From Arachidicoccus sp. BS20 (GTDB taxonomy: Bacteria; Bacteroidota; Bacteroidia; Chitinophagales; Chitinophagaceae), in contig NZ_CP015971.1 in the NCBI RefSeq assembly GCF_001659705.1, positions 1,984,001 through 2,048,000 on the forward strand: a DNA stretch of 64,000 bases, read 5' to 3'. Positions 8,004 through 16,163 of the stretch are shown here, piece after piece. The notes under the pieces are model-generated. The model was not told the DNA's origin. It ran no database searches and saw only the letters and a program-made list of their open reading frames with translations. Position 1 is the first letter of the stretch, and every line of letters begins with the position of its first letter. The position numbers and the translations under genes were made by a program.

Positions 8004-8954
8004 TTATTTACTTGCCTCATTCAGCAATGTCAAATCTTCTGCATCCAAATTCAATTCTGTCGCAGCGAACAATGTTGCCAACTGACTTTGACTTGTTGCA
8101 CTTGCGATAGGAGCGCCAATGCGTGGCTGCGCCAAGAGCCACGCCAATGCAACGGTTGCCTGTGTCGTATTGTGCTTTGCAGAAATTTTATCCAAAGCAT
8201 TTAAAACGGCAAAGCCTTTTTCGTTCAGGTATTTTGCAACGCCGCCGCCGCGAACGCTTTTTCTCAAATCGGCTTCGCTGCGGTATTTTCCCGAGAGAAA
8301 CCCTGCGGCTAAAGACCAATACGGAAAAACAGTTAAGCCGTATTTTTCTACTAAAGGCAAATACTCGGTTTCATAGTTTGTTCTTTCCAACAAATTGTAA
8401 TGCGGTTGCAGCGCAACATATTTTACAAAATTGTTTTTCTCCGAAGCTTCAAAAGACTCAACTAATCTTTTAGGCGAAACATTGGAAGCCGCGATATAGC
8501 GTACTTTCCCGGCTTTTACAATTTCGTCGTAAGCCGATAAAGTTTCTTCAACAGGTGTTTTTTCGTCATCGAAATGTGTGTAATACAAATCGATATAATC
8601 GGTTTGCAAACGTTGCAAACTTTCATCAACCGTTTTGAGAATGTGTTGCTTTGTCGTGTCCGCTCCATGCGTGCCTGATGCGCCGCCCACTTTGGTTGCA
8701 ATCACGATTTTATCACGGTTGTTTCTTGCTTTCAGCCATTTTCCGATAATGTTTTCCGACTGTCCGCCGGTACCGCCATGCGCCCAATGCGAATAAATAT
8801 CTGCCGTGTCGATGAAGTTGAAACCTGCGTCCACAAAGGCATCGAGGATTTCAAAGGATTTTTCTTCGTCCAACGTCCAACCGAAAACATTACCGCCGAG
8901 ATTGATGCGGGCAACTTCTAAATCTGTATTATCTAATTTTATTTTTGTCGCCAT
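8004..8954 (-). CDS. Aldo/keto reductase
   Basis: This 316-residue NADPH-dependent oxidoreductase has the AKR (beta/alpha)8 barrel fold. It starts MATKIKLDNTDLEVARINLGGNVFGWTLDE, as many family members do. Landmarks are the active-site Asp and Tyr in FNFIDTADIYSHWA, the Lys in IVIATKVGG, the His in DLYYTHFDDEKTPVEETL, and the nucleotide-binding stretch APIASATSQSQL near the C-terminus. A longer reading from 9002 would add 16 residues and overlap tolC; I prefer the ATG at 8954 because conservation begins there. The gene sits inside the efflux operon, which is unusual and hints at carbonyl or quinone detoxification coupled to export (inference). Confidence 0.88.
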   Translation of the reverse strand: MATKIKLDNTDLEVARINLGGNVFGWTLDEEKSFEILDAFVDAGFNFIDTADIYSHWAHGGTGGQSENIIGKWLKARNNRDKIVIATKVGGASGTHGADTTKQHILKTVDESLQRLQTDYIDLYYTHFDDEKTPVEETLSAYDEIVKAGKVRYIAASNVSPKRLVESFEASEKNNFVKYVALQPHYNLLERTNYETEYLPLVEKYGLTVFPYWSLAAGFLSGKYRSEADLRKSVRGGGVAKYLNEKGFAVLNALDKISAKHNTTQATVALAWLLAQPRIGAPIASATSQSQLATLFAATELNLDAEDLTLLNEASK

Positions 8955-8985
8955 AACTTTCGTTTTTTTGTTCTCAATTATTTTT

Positions 8986-10377
8986 TTATAGCTGTCCTTC
9001 AAACACGCCGAAATCCCCTGCCGCTGCAGCTTTCAGCAAAAGCGCCTGCCAAATGTTGTTGTTGGCAATATCCTTATTTGTTTCTGCATTGATTAAATCG
9101 TAAGACGCTTGCGTTACATTAACCATATTCGTCAAACCGTTTTTGTACAAAGTATTTGCACGGGTGTATTCATCTTGCGCAGCCGTTATCTGGTAAGGTA
9201 CTTCGTTATAAATTGTCAAAGCGTTGGTCATTTTATCTTTGGCAATTTTCAATTGCGTATTTATTTGTTCGCTTGCCAGATTGTATTCCTGCTGCAAACC
9301 TTCGCTTTGCCATTTTTGCGCAGCTACGGATTTGGACAATCTGAACGGCTGCGTAATATTCCACGTAACACCGATGCCGAGCAAATAGTTGCCGCGCGCG
9401 GGTTTCACGCCGTCCCAATAATTGTGTGTATAATCGCTTGGATTGTTTGCATAGTCATTGCCGAAGCCCGAACCTTTTGTTTGCAACACACCCACCAGAG
9501 AAAACGTAGGGTAATATTGCGACTTCAAATATTTTGTTTGTTCTTCGCTTGCTGCAATGCGGCTTTTGTAATATTGAAGTATGGGATGATTTGCAGAATC
9601 AACCGAATAATCCTCAACCTGCAATTGCGGCAATTTTGAAATAAAAGTCGTATCAACCTCAAACGTACTTGTATCTACGCCAAGCAACAAACTTAGATTG
9701 TGCTTTTGCTGTTCTTCATTATCAATAGCTTGTATCAGCGTGATTTTGGCGCTTGAATATTGCGCATTTGCCTGCGAAGAATCTACGCCGGCAACCAAGC
9801 CGGTTACGGCTCTGCGAATAACGAGTTGCCTTACAGAATCGGTGCGCGCGAGGTTTTGTTCATAATCATATACCAACTGATGCGCCGCCACCAGATTGAG
9901 ATAGGCGCCGGAAACTTTTACCTGCTGTTGAAAAATTTCTTGTTGATAATCTTTGGAATCTATATTGGCAACAGACTGTGCTACTTTGGTTTTTTCTTTG
10001 TATTTGCCGAAAGAAAAGAAATCCCAATTCACATTGGCGAGATACAACGAACCGAATGCCGAGTTCCAGTTTTGTTTATCAAAAGTCGGGCCCGAAGAAG
10101 CTGCACCCAAACCACCGAAACCATACGCCGGCGCGTATTGCCCGTTGACTGTCCCGTAATATTGTTGTGCGCTGAAATTAACATTGGGCAATGCTTCTCT
10201 CTTAGATTCATCTACCAAACTTTGCGAAGCTTTTGCATACGCATTTTTTGCTTTGATGGATGGATAATTTTTTACTGCCAAATCAATTGCATCGCGCAGC
10301 GTGAGTATTTGTTGGGCATGAGAAAAATATGCAGAACCAAATAATAAGCAAGTGATGAAACATTTTTTAATAATCAT
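8986..10377 (-). CDS. TolC-family outer-membrane efflux protein
   Basis: This is the outer-membrane channel subunit of the tripartite pump. The 463-residue protein has a signal peptide (MIIKKCFITCLLFGSAYFSHA) and two OEP repeats rich in long helices (about 25-220 and 245-450). The phrases LTLRDAIDLAVKNYPSIKAKNAYAKA and NALTIYNEVPYQITAAQDEYTRANTLYKNGLTNMVNVTQA are typical of TolC/OprM proteins. It is the first structural gene of the efflux set, transcribed towards the AKR, RND and MFP genes. Confidence 0.9.
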   Translation of the reverse strand: MIIKKCFITCLLFGSAYFSHAQQILTLRDAIDLAVKNYPSIKAKNAYAKASQSLVDESKREALPNVNFSAQQYYGTVNGQYAPAYGFGGLGAASSGPTFDKQNWNSAFGSLYLANVNWDFFSFGKYKEKTKVAQSVANIDSKDYQQEIFQQQVKVSGAYLNLVAAHQLVYDYEQNLARTDSVRQLVIRRAVTGLVAGVDSSQANAQYSSAKITLIQAIDNEEQQKHNLSLLLGVDTSTFEVDTTFISKLPQLQVEDYSVDSANHPILQYYKSRIAASEEQTKYLKSQYYPTFSLVGVLQTKGSGFGNDYANNPSDYTHNYWDGVKPARGNYLLGIGVTWNITQPFRLSKSVAAQKWQSEGLQQEYNLASEQINTQLKIAKDKMTNALTIYNEVPYQITAAQDEYTRANTLYKNGLTNMVNVTQASYDLINAETNKDIANNNIWQALLLKAAAAGDFGVFEGQL

Positions 10378-10767
10378 TGTTTGACATCAATTTTATAATC
10401 AGATAAACTGTGTGAGCGTTTGGAAATCGAGTACAAAACAATCATAACTTTTTGAAGCAATTTTGAAGTTGGAAAATTTTATAAGATTATTTGATTTAGT
10501 ACAAATGTTTGTGAGCAAAGGTTTTCCGCCTAATGTTTACAAATTGAATTGTAAAAATCGTTCAACATCATAAAACAAAAATTACTTTTATGCCAAAACA
10601 TAAAATGATTTTAGAGATAAAATTTATAAACGCAAAATTAGTTTTGGCAAAGTTGTATTTAATAACAATAATCAAACAAGAAATAAAAAAAATCAAACAA
10701 TTTATTTTTGGTTAGATTTAAAAACGATATAAAATGAGGTAGTAATATTTAACCACATAGAATTGTT
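10378..10767. other. Gene-free 390-bp stretch between tolC and the histidine kinase
   Basis: AT-rich sequence without a convincing ORF. It must hold the promoter of the tolC operon. The best candidate is CAAAATTA at 10633-10640, which reads TAATTTTG (a -7 box) on the minus strand and would give a leader of about 250 nt. At 10751-10761 there is a single AACCACATAGA, one end of the repeat family described at 22320 and 40320. I see no terminator behind the histidine kinase, so read-through into tolC is possible. Confidence 0.4.
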
Positions 10768-12084
10768 TCATGCTTCCGCCGCAACAGTTTTTTCTTCGGA
10801 AATTACAACGTTTTCTTCCCTATAATTTTTATCGAAATACACACTGAAAGTATGTTGCTGATTGATGTAATTGTAATTAACGAAGAAGTTAGTTTTATTG
10901 CAAATTTGTTGTACAATCGACAATCCAAGTCCTATGCCATCGCTGCTTTGATTGCCTTTTTTGAAGCGGCGGAATATATCGTCGTGCGGAATGTCTAAAG
11001 GTTCGCCGGTATTGCAGATGCGCAACATTTTATTGGTAAGCACAATGTCCAGCTTGCCTCCGTCAATATTGTGACGGATGGCATTGCTCACGAGATTTGC
11101 CACCAAAATTTCTGCAAGCGAAGGATGAATGTTTAAAATAATGTTCGAGTCAAGTTTTGTGGAGACACACAGTTCTTTCAACGAAATCCAGTCTTCATAC
11201 ATACTCAAAACGCTGCGCGTAATTCTGCAAAATTTTATTTGTTCCTGTGTACTGAATTCATGATTGTCCAACTTTGAAAGCAATACCAAAGAACGATTGA
11301 TACTGGATAATTTCTCAATCGCATTTTGCATATCCGCAATAAGTGCGGCTTGCTCTTCTGTAATATTTGTTTCTGCAAGCAATTCCATTTTTGTGCGCAT
11401 TACAGCTAATGGCGTTTGCAGTTCATGCGAGGCATTTTCACTAAATTCTCTTGCGCGGTTATAATCTTCAACAGCTTTATTGGTCATGTTTTGTATAAAA
11501 GAATTTAGCTCCTGAAGCTCTTTGATATTGGATTTGGGCAATTGTATTTTCTGCCTGTTTTTTAAATTGAAACTGCTCAGTGTGTGAATGGATTCTCGGA
11601 AGGGTGCGAACATTTTTTTAGACATTATTCTCGCCATTATAATTATTGCAATAATGATGAGCAGGAGTTTCCATGTCATTCCGTACATCATTCCCCAAAA
11701 GATTTGACTTTCGTTGGTCGTATAATTGTAGGAAGTAATTTTGTATGTGGACCCGTTGATATTGTAGAAAGAATTTACGGTAAGCAGGCATCCTTTTTTA
11801 TCAACGTCTTTTTGGTTGCGAGAGCCGTTAATGATTTCAACTTTTTGAGAAGGCAGCGAAGAATTTAATTTTGTGATTTGAATAGGTTTTCCCAAGGTAT
11901 AATTGTCGGAGATTTTTCCTTCTTTCAGCAATTGTGCAACATTGTCATTCATGGTTTTCATGCGTGCAATTTGCGTATTGTCTATTTTGTTACGGATGCT
12001 GTTGTATGAGATAATAACACACACGGGCGTGAGCAGGAGCACAACGCCGAGAAAGCGGATAGATATTTTGTTGATGAGCTTCAT
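10768..12084 (-). CDS. Two-component sensor histidine kinase
   Basis: The 438-residue kinase has TM1 (about 7-27), a short periplasmic domain (about 28-130) and TM2 (about 133-152). A degenerate HAMP-like linker follows. The HisKA motif is FSENASHELQTPLAVM, with the phospho-accepting His near residue 220. ATPase boxes are N (NLVSNAIRHN), F (IFRRFKKG) and G (GIGLGLSIVQQI). It starts at the base after the response-regulator stop codon, so the two are co-translated. Being upstream of and co-oriented with the efflux genes, it is the likely controller of the pump (inference). The stimulus is unknown. Confidence 0.92.
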   Translation of the reverse strand: MKLINKISIRFLGVVLLLTPVCVIISYNSIRNKIDNTQIARMKTMNDNVAQLLKEGKISDNYTLGKPIQITKLNSSLPSQKVEIINGSRNQKDVDKKGCLLTVNSFYNINGSTYKITSYNYTTNESQIFWGMMYGMTWKLLLIIIAIIIMARIMSKKMFAPFRESIHTLSSFNLKNRQKIQLPKSNIKELQELNSFIQNMTNKAVEDYNRAREFSENASHELQTPLAVMRTKMELLAETNITEEQAALIADMQNAIEKLSSINRSLVLLSKLDNHEFSTQEQIKFCRITRSVLSMYEDWISLKELCVSTKLDSNIILNIHPSLAEILVANLVSNAIRHNIDGGKLDIVLTNKMLRICNTGEPLDIPHDDIFRRFKKGNQSSDGIGLGLSIVQQICNKTNFFVNYNYINQQHTFSVYFDKNYREENVVISEEKTVAAEA

Positions 12085-12759
12085 TTACGATTTGAATTTG
12101 TAACCTAAACCATAAACCGTTTCAATATAATCGTTGCCATTGGCGGCGCTTATTTTTTTTCGCAGGTTTTTTACATGCTGATAAACGAAGTCAAAGTTAG
12201 AAAGATTATCGGTATAGTCGCCCCAAAGATGTGTCGCAATAGCCTGGCGTGAAAGCACACGGTTTTTATTGACCAGGAAATATAACAGCAGGTCAAACTC
12301 CTTTCGCGTAATATCCAACACTACGGAATTGACTTTTGCCTCGACTTTATCGGTGTCTAAAATAATTTCATTGAAGGAAATTATGTGAGAGCCATTCAGG
12401 TTTTTTCTTCTGAAAATGGCGCGCAGCCTTGCGTGCAGTTCGGGCAGATAAAATGGCTTCGTGATATAATCATCCGCACCTTCTTCGAGACCCTGAATTT
12501 TATTATTCAAAGAATCCTGTGCGGAAATAATCAATACGCTGCTTGCGATATTTTCGTCTTTGATAAATTTCAACAAATGCAATCCGTTGCCGTCGGGCAG
12601 CATAATATCAAGCAGAATAAAATCATAGGTAAAAAGTGAGAGCTTTTCTTTGGCGCTTTCGACATCAAATACACATTCACACACATACTTTTCCTCACTA
12701 AGGTAAGTAAACATACTACTTGCCAATTCTTTGTTGTCTTCTACAATAAGAATTTTCAT
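12085..12759 (-). CDS. OmpR/PhoB-type response regulator
   Basis: The 224-residue protein has a receiver domain (about 1-118) with the phosphorylation site in FILLDIMLPDGNG (Asp near 51), Thr/Ser in LIISAQDS and Lys in DYITKPF. A C-terminal winged-helix DNA-binding domain follows (about 128-224, ending ETVYGLGYKFKS). It is the first gene of the pair with the histidine kinase. A -7 box lies only a few bases before its ATG, so its mRNA may be almost leaderless. Confidence 0.94.
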   Translation of the reverse strand: MKILIVEDNKELASSMFTYLSEEKYVCECVFDVESAKEKLSLFTYDFILLDIMLPDGNGLHLLKFIKDENIASSVLIISAQDSLNNKIQGLEEGADDYITKPFYLPELHARLRAIFRRKNLNGSHIISFNEIILDTDKVEAKVNSVVLDITRKEFDLLLYFLVNKNRVLSRQAIATHLWGDYTDNLSNFDFVYQHVKNLRKKISAANGNDYIETVYGLGYKFKS

Positions 12760-12763
12760 GCGG

Positions 12764-12771
12764 CAAAGCTA
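12764..12771 (-). promoter_or_regulatory. -7 promoter element of the response regulator gene
   Basis: On the minus strand it reads TAGCTTTG, followed by CCGC and then the ATG of the response regulator. If transcription starts at the usual distance, the mRNA begins at or next to the start codon. No -33 partner is clear. Confidence 0.45.
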
Positions 12772-12815
12772 TGCCTTAATTTTATAGAAAATTTGAAGAA
12801 GAAAAGAGAACATCG

Positions 12816-12888
12816 TGGAGAATACCGGGTTTGAACCGCTGATTTTTTACGTTGCCAATCGTCAGCTGAAAGGCTGAGCGATAAGCAG
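12816..12888 (-). pseudogene. Degenerate tRNA-like sequence (tRNA-Ala-like 3' half)
   Basis: On the minus strand the last 24 nt read like a tRNA T-arm and acceptor 3' strand: GGTTCAAACCCGG followed by TATTCTCCA. GCTCAG, as in a D-arm, occurs about 60 nt upstream, at the right distance for a 73-nt tRNA. The D-stem does not close, no 7-nt anticodon loop with a paired stem can be drawn, and the 5' acceptor strand does not match. I read it as a decayed tRNA or as the 3' fragment left by an integration event. It lies in the 248-bp gap before the response regulator, where I see nothing else. Confidence 0.35.
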
Positions 12889-13007
12889 GGTGTATTTCTC
12901 TGCAAACCAAATATGTACCGGATGCTGAAGCAGAGGGCACTACTTACAACTCCAGCTCATATTGTGATACAAGCAGCAGACAAATTTTAATCCGCCAAAA
13001 GTCAATC

Positions 13008-15995
13008 TTACTTCACTATCAACAACCAGCCTTTATTCTTCTCAACATGAATCGCTTCATCAATTTTAAACGCTCTTGCAGGTTGAAATTTATCAATCAC
13101 AGGCGCAACAATCGTTGCTGTTGAAGGATTGATGCCAAGCGCTTTCCAATCAATTTTCAAGTGAATATTTACATCGTTTTTTGCCCAGCTTGCAAGCGAT
13201 ATTAAAACTGAATTATTTTTTTTATAAATGGTTACAGGCACATCTTCATTGTCCGATTTTACGGGATTATCATCTACCCAATACCCGATCATTTTGGCAT
13301 CGCCAATGCCAAAGCTGTCCCACACTTTCCACAACGGGCGCGGGTCTGCATTGTCAAACCAAAGCAATCTGTCTGTCATGCCGTAGAGCATTCCCCGCCA
13401 CGCATTGCCGTTATTTTCAAGCATCTCTCCCATTAAACCGAATGGAATGCCCGACATTTCCGTAAGATAATAATCTTTGGAATTATTTTCATAATCAAAC
13501 TTTTCTCCGAACCACAAACGATTTAAGTAAGGAAATAATTCCATGTATAAAATAGAACTGTTATTCCAACCGTCTGCCTTGTCAAACTGATTGGCAGAAT
13601 GTAAATCAATCAATCCGGGATGATTATCCTGCAACAAAGCACGTTTCACACGCTTCATAATGTCGCGGTCGAAAGCAACATCATCCAAGTATAAACCATC
13701 AATGCCAACATTTTTAACTAACCATTTAGTTCCTTCCACATAATAGTTGTGCCAGCGGCTCATGCCGTTTTGCACAATCGCCGCATCGTTGGCTTCGGGC
13801 GTGTACCAACCCGCGATGTAATTGGTGTCAAGATGCTCACAAAGCCAAGGATAACCGTTGCCTTTTCCGGGCGAAAAAATTTCTGTTCCAAGACTGAATA
13901 ATGCAGGCAATTCATAAGCGCGGTTGGACAATTCGCGCACTGTGTTATAAATTTTTACCTTCTCTCCCAGCGCATGTGCACTGTCAATATATGATTTCAT
14001 TTCGCTGGTTTTGATGAAAGGATAATTGATGTACGGATTGATTGCCGTGCCTTGATGAATGTTAATCACGGTTGCGCCCAACGCCTTCGCTGTATCTGTA
14101 TTAATGTACTTGTGAATGTAACGATTGGCGAAATGCGACTTGGTATCGAGCGTATGAAACGGCGTGAACAACATTCTGAAATTATAATATAAAGTATCGC
14201 CTTTTTTCATGCTGCGCGCACCGGAATAATTATCGACCAAAATGGCTTTGCCTTTCTGCCAAATGCTGATACCACCTTTGTTGTCGTTGCCCCAGGAACT
14301 TGGTAACAACAAAGGTTTTTGCAAATAAAAATTGGTGTTCAATGGGCGAACATAATGTTGGTCGCGCAGCGAAAATTGCAAGCCCGCATTTACATCGCCA
14401 AGCCACGCGCCGTCTTGATTTAAAGTATCAACGTGCCATTTCCACGCAATGCTGTCGGGACGTTTTTGCCCGATATTTCCCAAGCCCAAAATATATTTTG
14501 CAACGCTTGGTTGAAACGGAATGTGCAAATTAATATTGTTGAAATCTGCATCTTGCAAAGCAATTACTTTCACAGTATAATTAATAAATCCGTCAAATTC
14601 CAACGAGCCGTTTACATCCATTTCAATTTCGGGCGAAGTATTTTTTACTTGCCAGGAAATGGTGCCTTCGCTTTGTTCCGTATAATCAACCAGCGACGAA
14701 TTGAAAGCAATATCTTTTCCATCGGATTTTGTAAAATGAAAATGAATGGGTTCGGTCAAAACATCTTTCGGTTGATTGCTGATACTTGTCATTTCCTGTG
14801 TGAAAAAGCTTTGCAGTTGTGCGGGAAAACCTGTTTTGGCAATTGTTACTTTTCTTCCCAACAAAGAAATTTCATTACCACTTTTTTTCAAAGGAATGTA
14901 GGGCGCAATCACGGTATTTTTTTCATACAAAGTGGAATTCAGCCAAGTCAGTCGCGTTTGTTTCCAAGGCTCATCTACGCCGTGGTCTTTAGCAATTTGG
15001 TCGTTTATTTTCAAAGAGATTTTTACAGTTGTCGTTGGAGCATTATCGACTGAAACTTTGACTGCGCCTGCATAAACGCCTGCTTTTGTATCTTCCGGAA
15101 TATCAATTGTACACCACAATGCTTGTACTTTTTTCTGCGGAACATTTACCATAAATGTTTCAGGCGTTCCAATCCAATTCACGCCTTCGTTGTTGATACA
15201 TTGCATAATCGATTTGCTCAAAACCGCGCCAGATGCGGATTTCAGGTCTGAGAACTCAACGCGCACATTTTTCAAATCTTTTTTTGCCGGGTAAATTCCA
15301 AGTTGGTAAGCAAAATTTTCGCCGCGCAAAGCTTCATCTTTGAAAGAATTTTGCACACCTTTTTTAATCCAACGAAAAGGCAAATCATTCGTCATTTTTA
15401 TGGAATGCAATCTGTCTTCGGGGAAAACAAGATAGCTTTTATCGCTGTTCTTTTTTATCAAATCATCTGTTTCCTTTTGTGTTGCAATTACTTCCATCGG
15501 ATAAAAATTATTAAATCCGTTTACCGATTGCAATTCGCTGCAAACTGCTTGTAGCGTAGATTTTGTGGTTTTTGCCAACCAATTTTCATCTGCCGTATTT
15601 TTTACAGGTAAATAAATTGTCTTGGGATAATAAACGCCTTTGATATGATACGGCATATAATAAACATAGTATCTGCCAACACCCGAAGTAGGTTCAAAAT
15701 AAATGGTTCCCTGTTCGCGCGAAACATCTTTCAACAATGCATTTTTCACAACCGAACATGTTTGCGCATCCACCAAAATTACATCTTTATTCTGCGGATT
15801 CTCATCTCGTCTTCGCCAGGGAATTATAACCTTCGCAACATCGCCTTTGGATGTTACATTGACTATAACGCGATGCGTTCCCAAACTATCTGCATTCCAA
15901 TCGTCATGCGCATTTGTATATTTCAAAACAGGCGTTTGCGCCATAGCTCCGAGCATACATAAAGACACTAAACTTGTGAACAAAAATTTCTGCAT
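13008..15995 (-). CDS. Secreted glycoside-hydrolase-like protein (DUF6067-type)
   Basis: The 995-residue exported protein has a signal peptide (MQKFLFTSLVSLCMLGAMAQ). Beta-rich N-terminal domains occupy about 20-480. A TIM-barrel-like region follows (about 590-900) with the phrase VGIDGLYLDDVAFDRDIMKR, where the Asp pair at a strand end resembles a glycosidase active site. A beta-sandwich tail ends the protein. This plan fits the large Bacteroidota proteins annotated as DUF6067 or 'glycoside hydrolase domain-containing'. No activity can be assigned from sequence. It is divergent from the PIG-L-like gene at 16164; the 168-bp gap must hold both promoters. Confidence 0.6.
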   Translation of the reverse strand: MQKFLFTSLVSLCMLGAMAQTPVLKYTNAHDDWNADSLGTHRVIVNVTSKGDVAKVIIPWRRRDENPQNKDVILVDAQTCSVVKNALLKDVSREQGTIYFEPTSGVGRYYVYYMPYHIKGVYYPKTIYLPVKNTADENWLAKTTKSTLQAVCSELQSVNGFNNFYPMEVIATQKETDDLIKKNSDKSYLVFPEDRLHSIKMTNDLPFRWIKKGVQNSFKDEALRGENFAYQLGIYPAKKDLKNVRVEFSDLKSASGAVLSKSIMQCINNEGVNWIGTPETFMVNVPQKKVQALWCTIDIPEDTKAGVYAGAVKVSVDNAPTTTVKISLKINDQIAKDHGVDEPWKQTRLTWLNSTLYEKNTVIAPYIPLKKSGNEISLLGRKVTIAKTGFPAQLQSFFTQEMTSISNQPKDVLTEPIHFHFTKSDGKDIAFNSSLVDYTEQSEGTISWQVKNTSPEIEMDVNGSLEFDGFINYTVKVIALQDADFNNINLHIPFQPSVAKYILGLGNIGQKRPDSIAWKWHVDTLNQDGAWLGDVNAGLQFSLRDQHYVRPLNTNFYLQKPLLLPSSWGNDNKGGISIWQKGKAILVDNYSGARSMKKGDTLYYNFRMLFTPFHTLDTKSHFANRYIHKYINTDTAKALGATVINIHQGTAINPYINYPFIKTSEMKSYIDSAHALGEKVKIYNTVRELSNRAYELPALFSLGTEIFSPGKGNGYPWLCEHLDTNYIAGWYTPEANDAAIVQNGMSRWHNYYVEGTKWLVKNVGIDGLYLDDVAFDRDIMKRVKRALLQDNHPGLIDLHSANQFDKADGWNNSSILYMELFPYLNRLWFGEKFDYENNSKDYYLTEMSGIPFGLMGEMLENNGNAWRGMLYGMTDRLLWFDNADPRPLWKVWDSFGIGDAKMIGYWVDDNPVKSDNEDVPVTIYKKNNSVLISLASWAKNDVNIHLKIDWKALGINPSTATIVAPVIDKFQPARAFKIDEAIHVEKNKGWLLIVK

Positions 15996-16163
15996 AAAAA
16001 TATTTTATAGAGATTGGAAAGATAATATTTTATGCGTTTTGTACAAAAAGCAATCGGTTGCGTAAGTGCATTTTTAAAAAATTGAAAGACAGACAAATGA
16101 TATTTAAACTATTGGTACGTTATTAAACTAAATAATTAGTATATTAGCCTATATTTTTAAAAC

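Noticed and set aside
9760-10344. A 194-codon open frame on the plus strand opposite tolC
   Set aside because: It is the antisense shadow of a well-recognised gene, rich in Cys, Arg and Ile runs, with no domain; the same applies to the 206-codon frame at 14433-15053 and the 199-codon frame at 32911-33510.
12816-12888. A functional tRNA gene
   Set aside because: The T-arm looks right but the D-stem, anticodon stem and acceptor 5' strand do not pair, so only a remnant is claimed.
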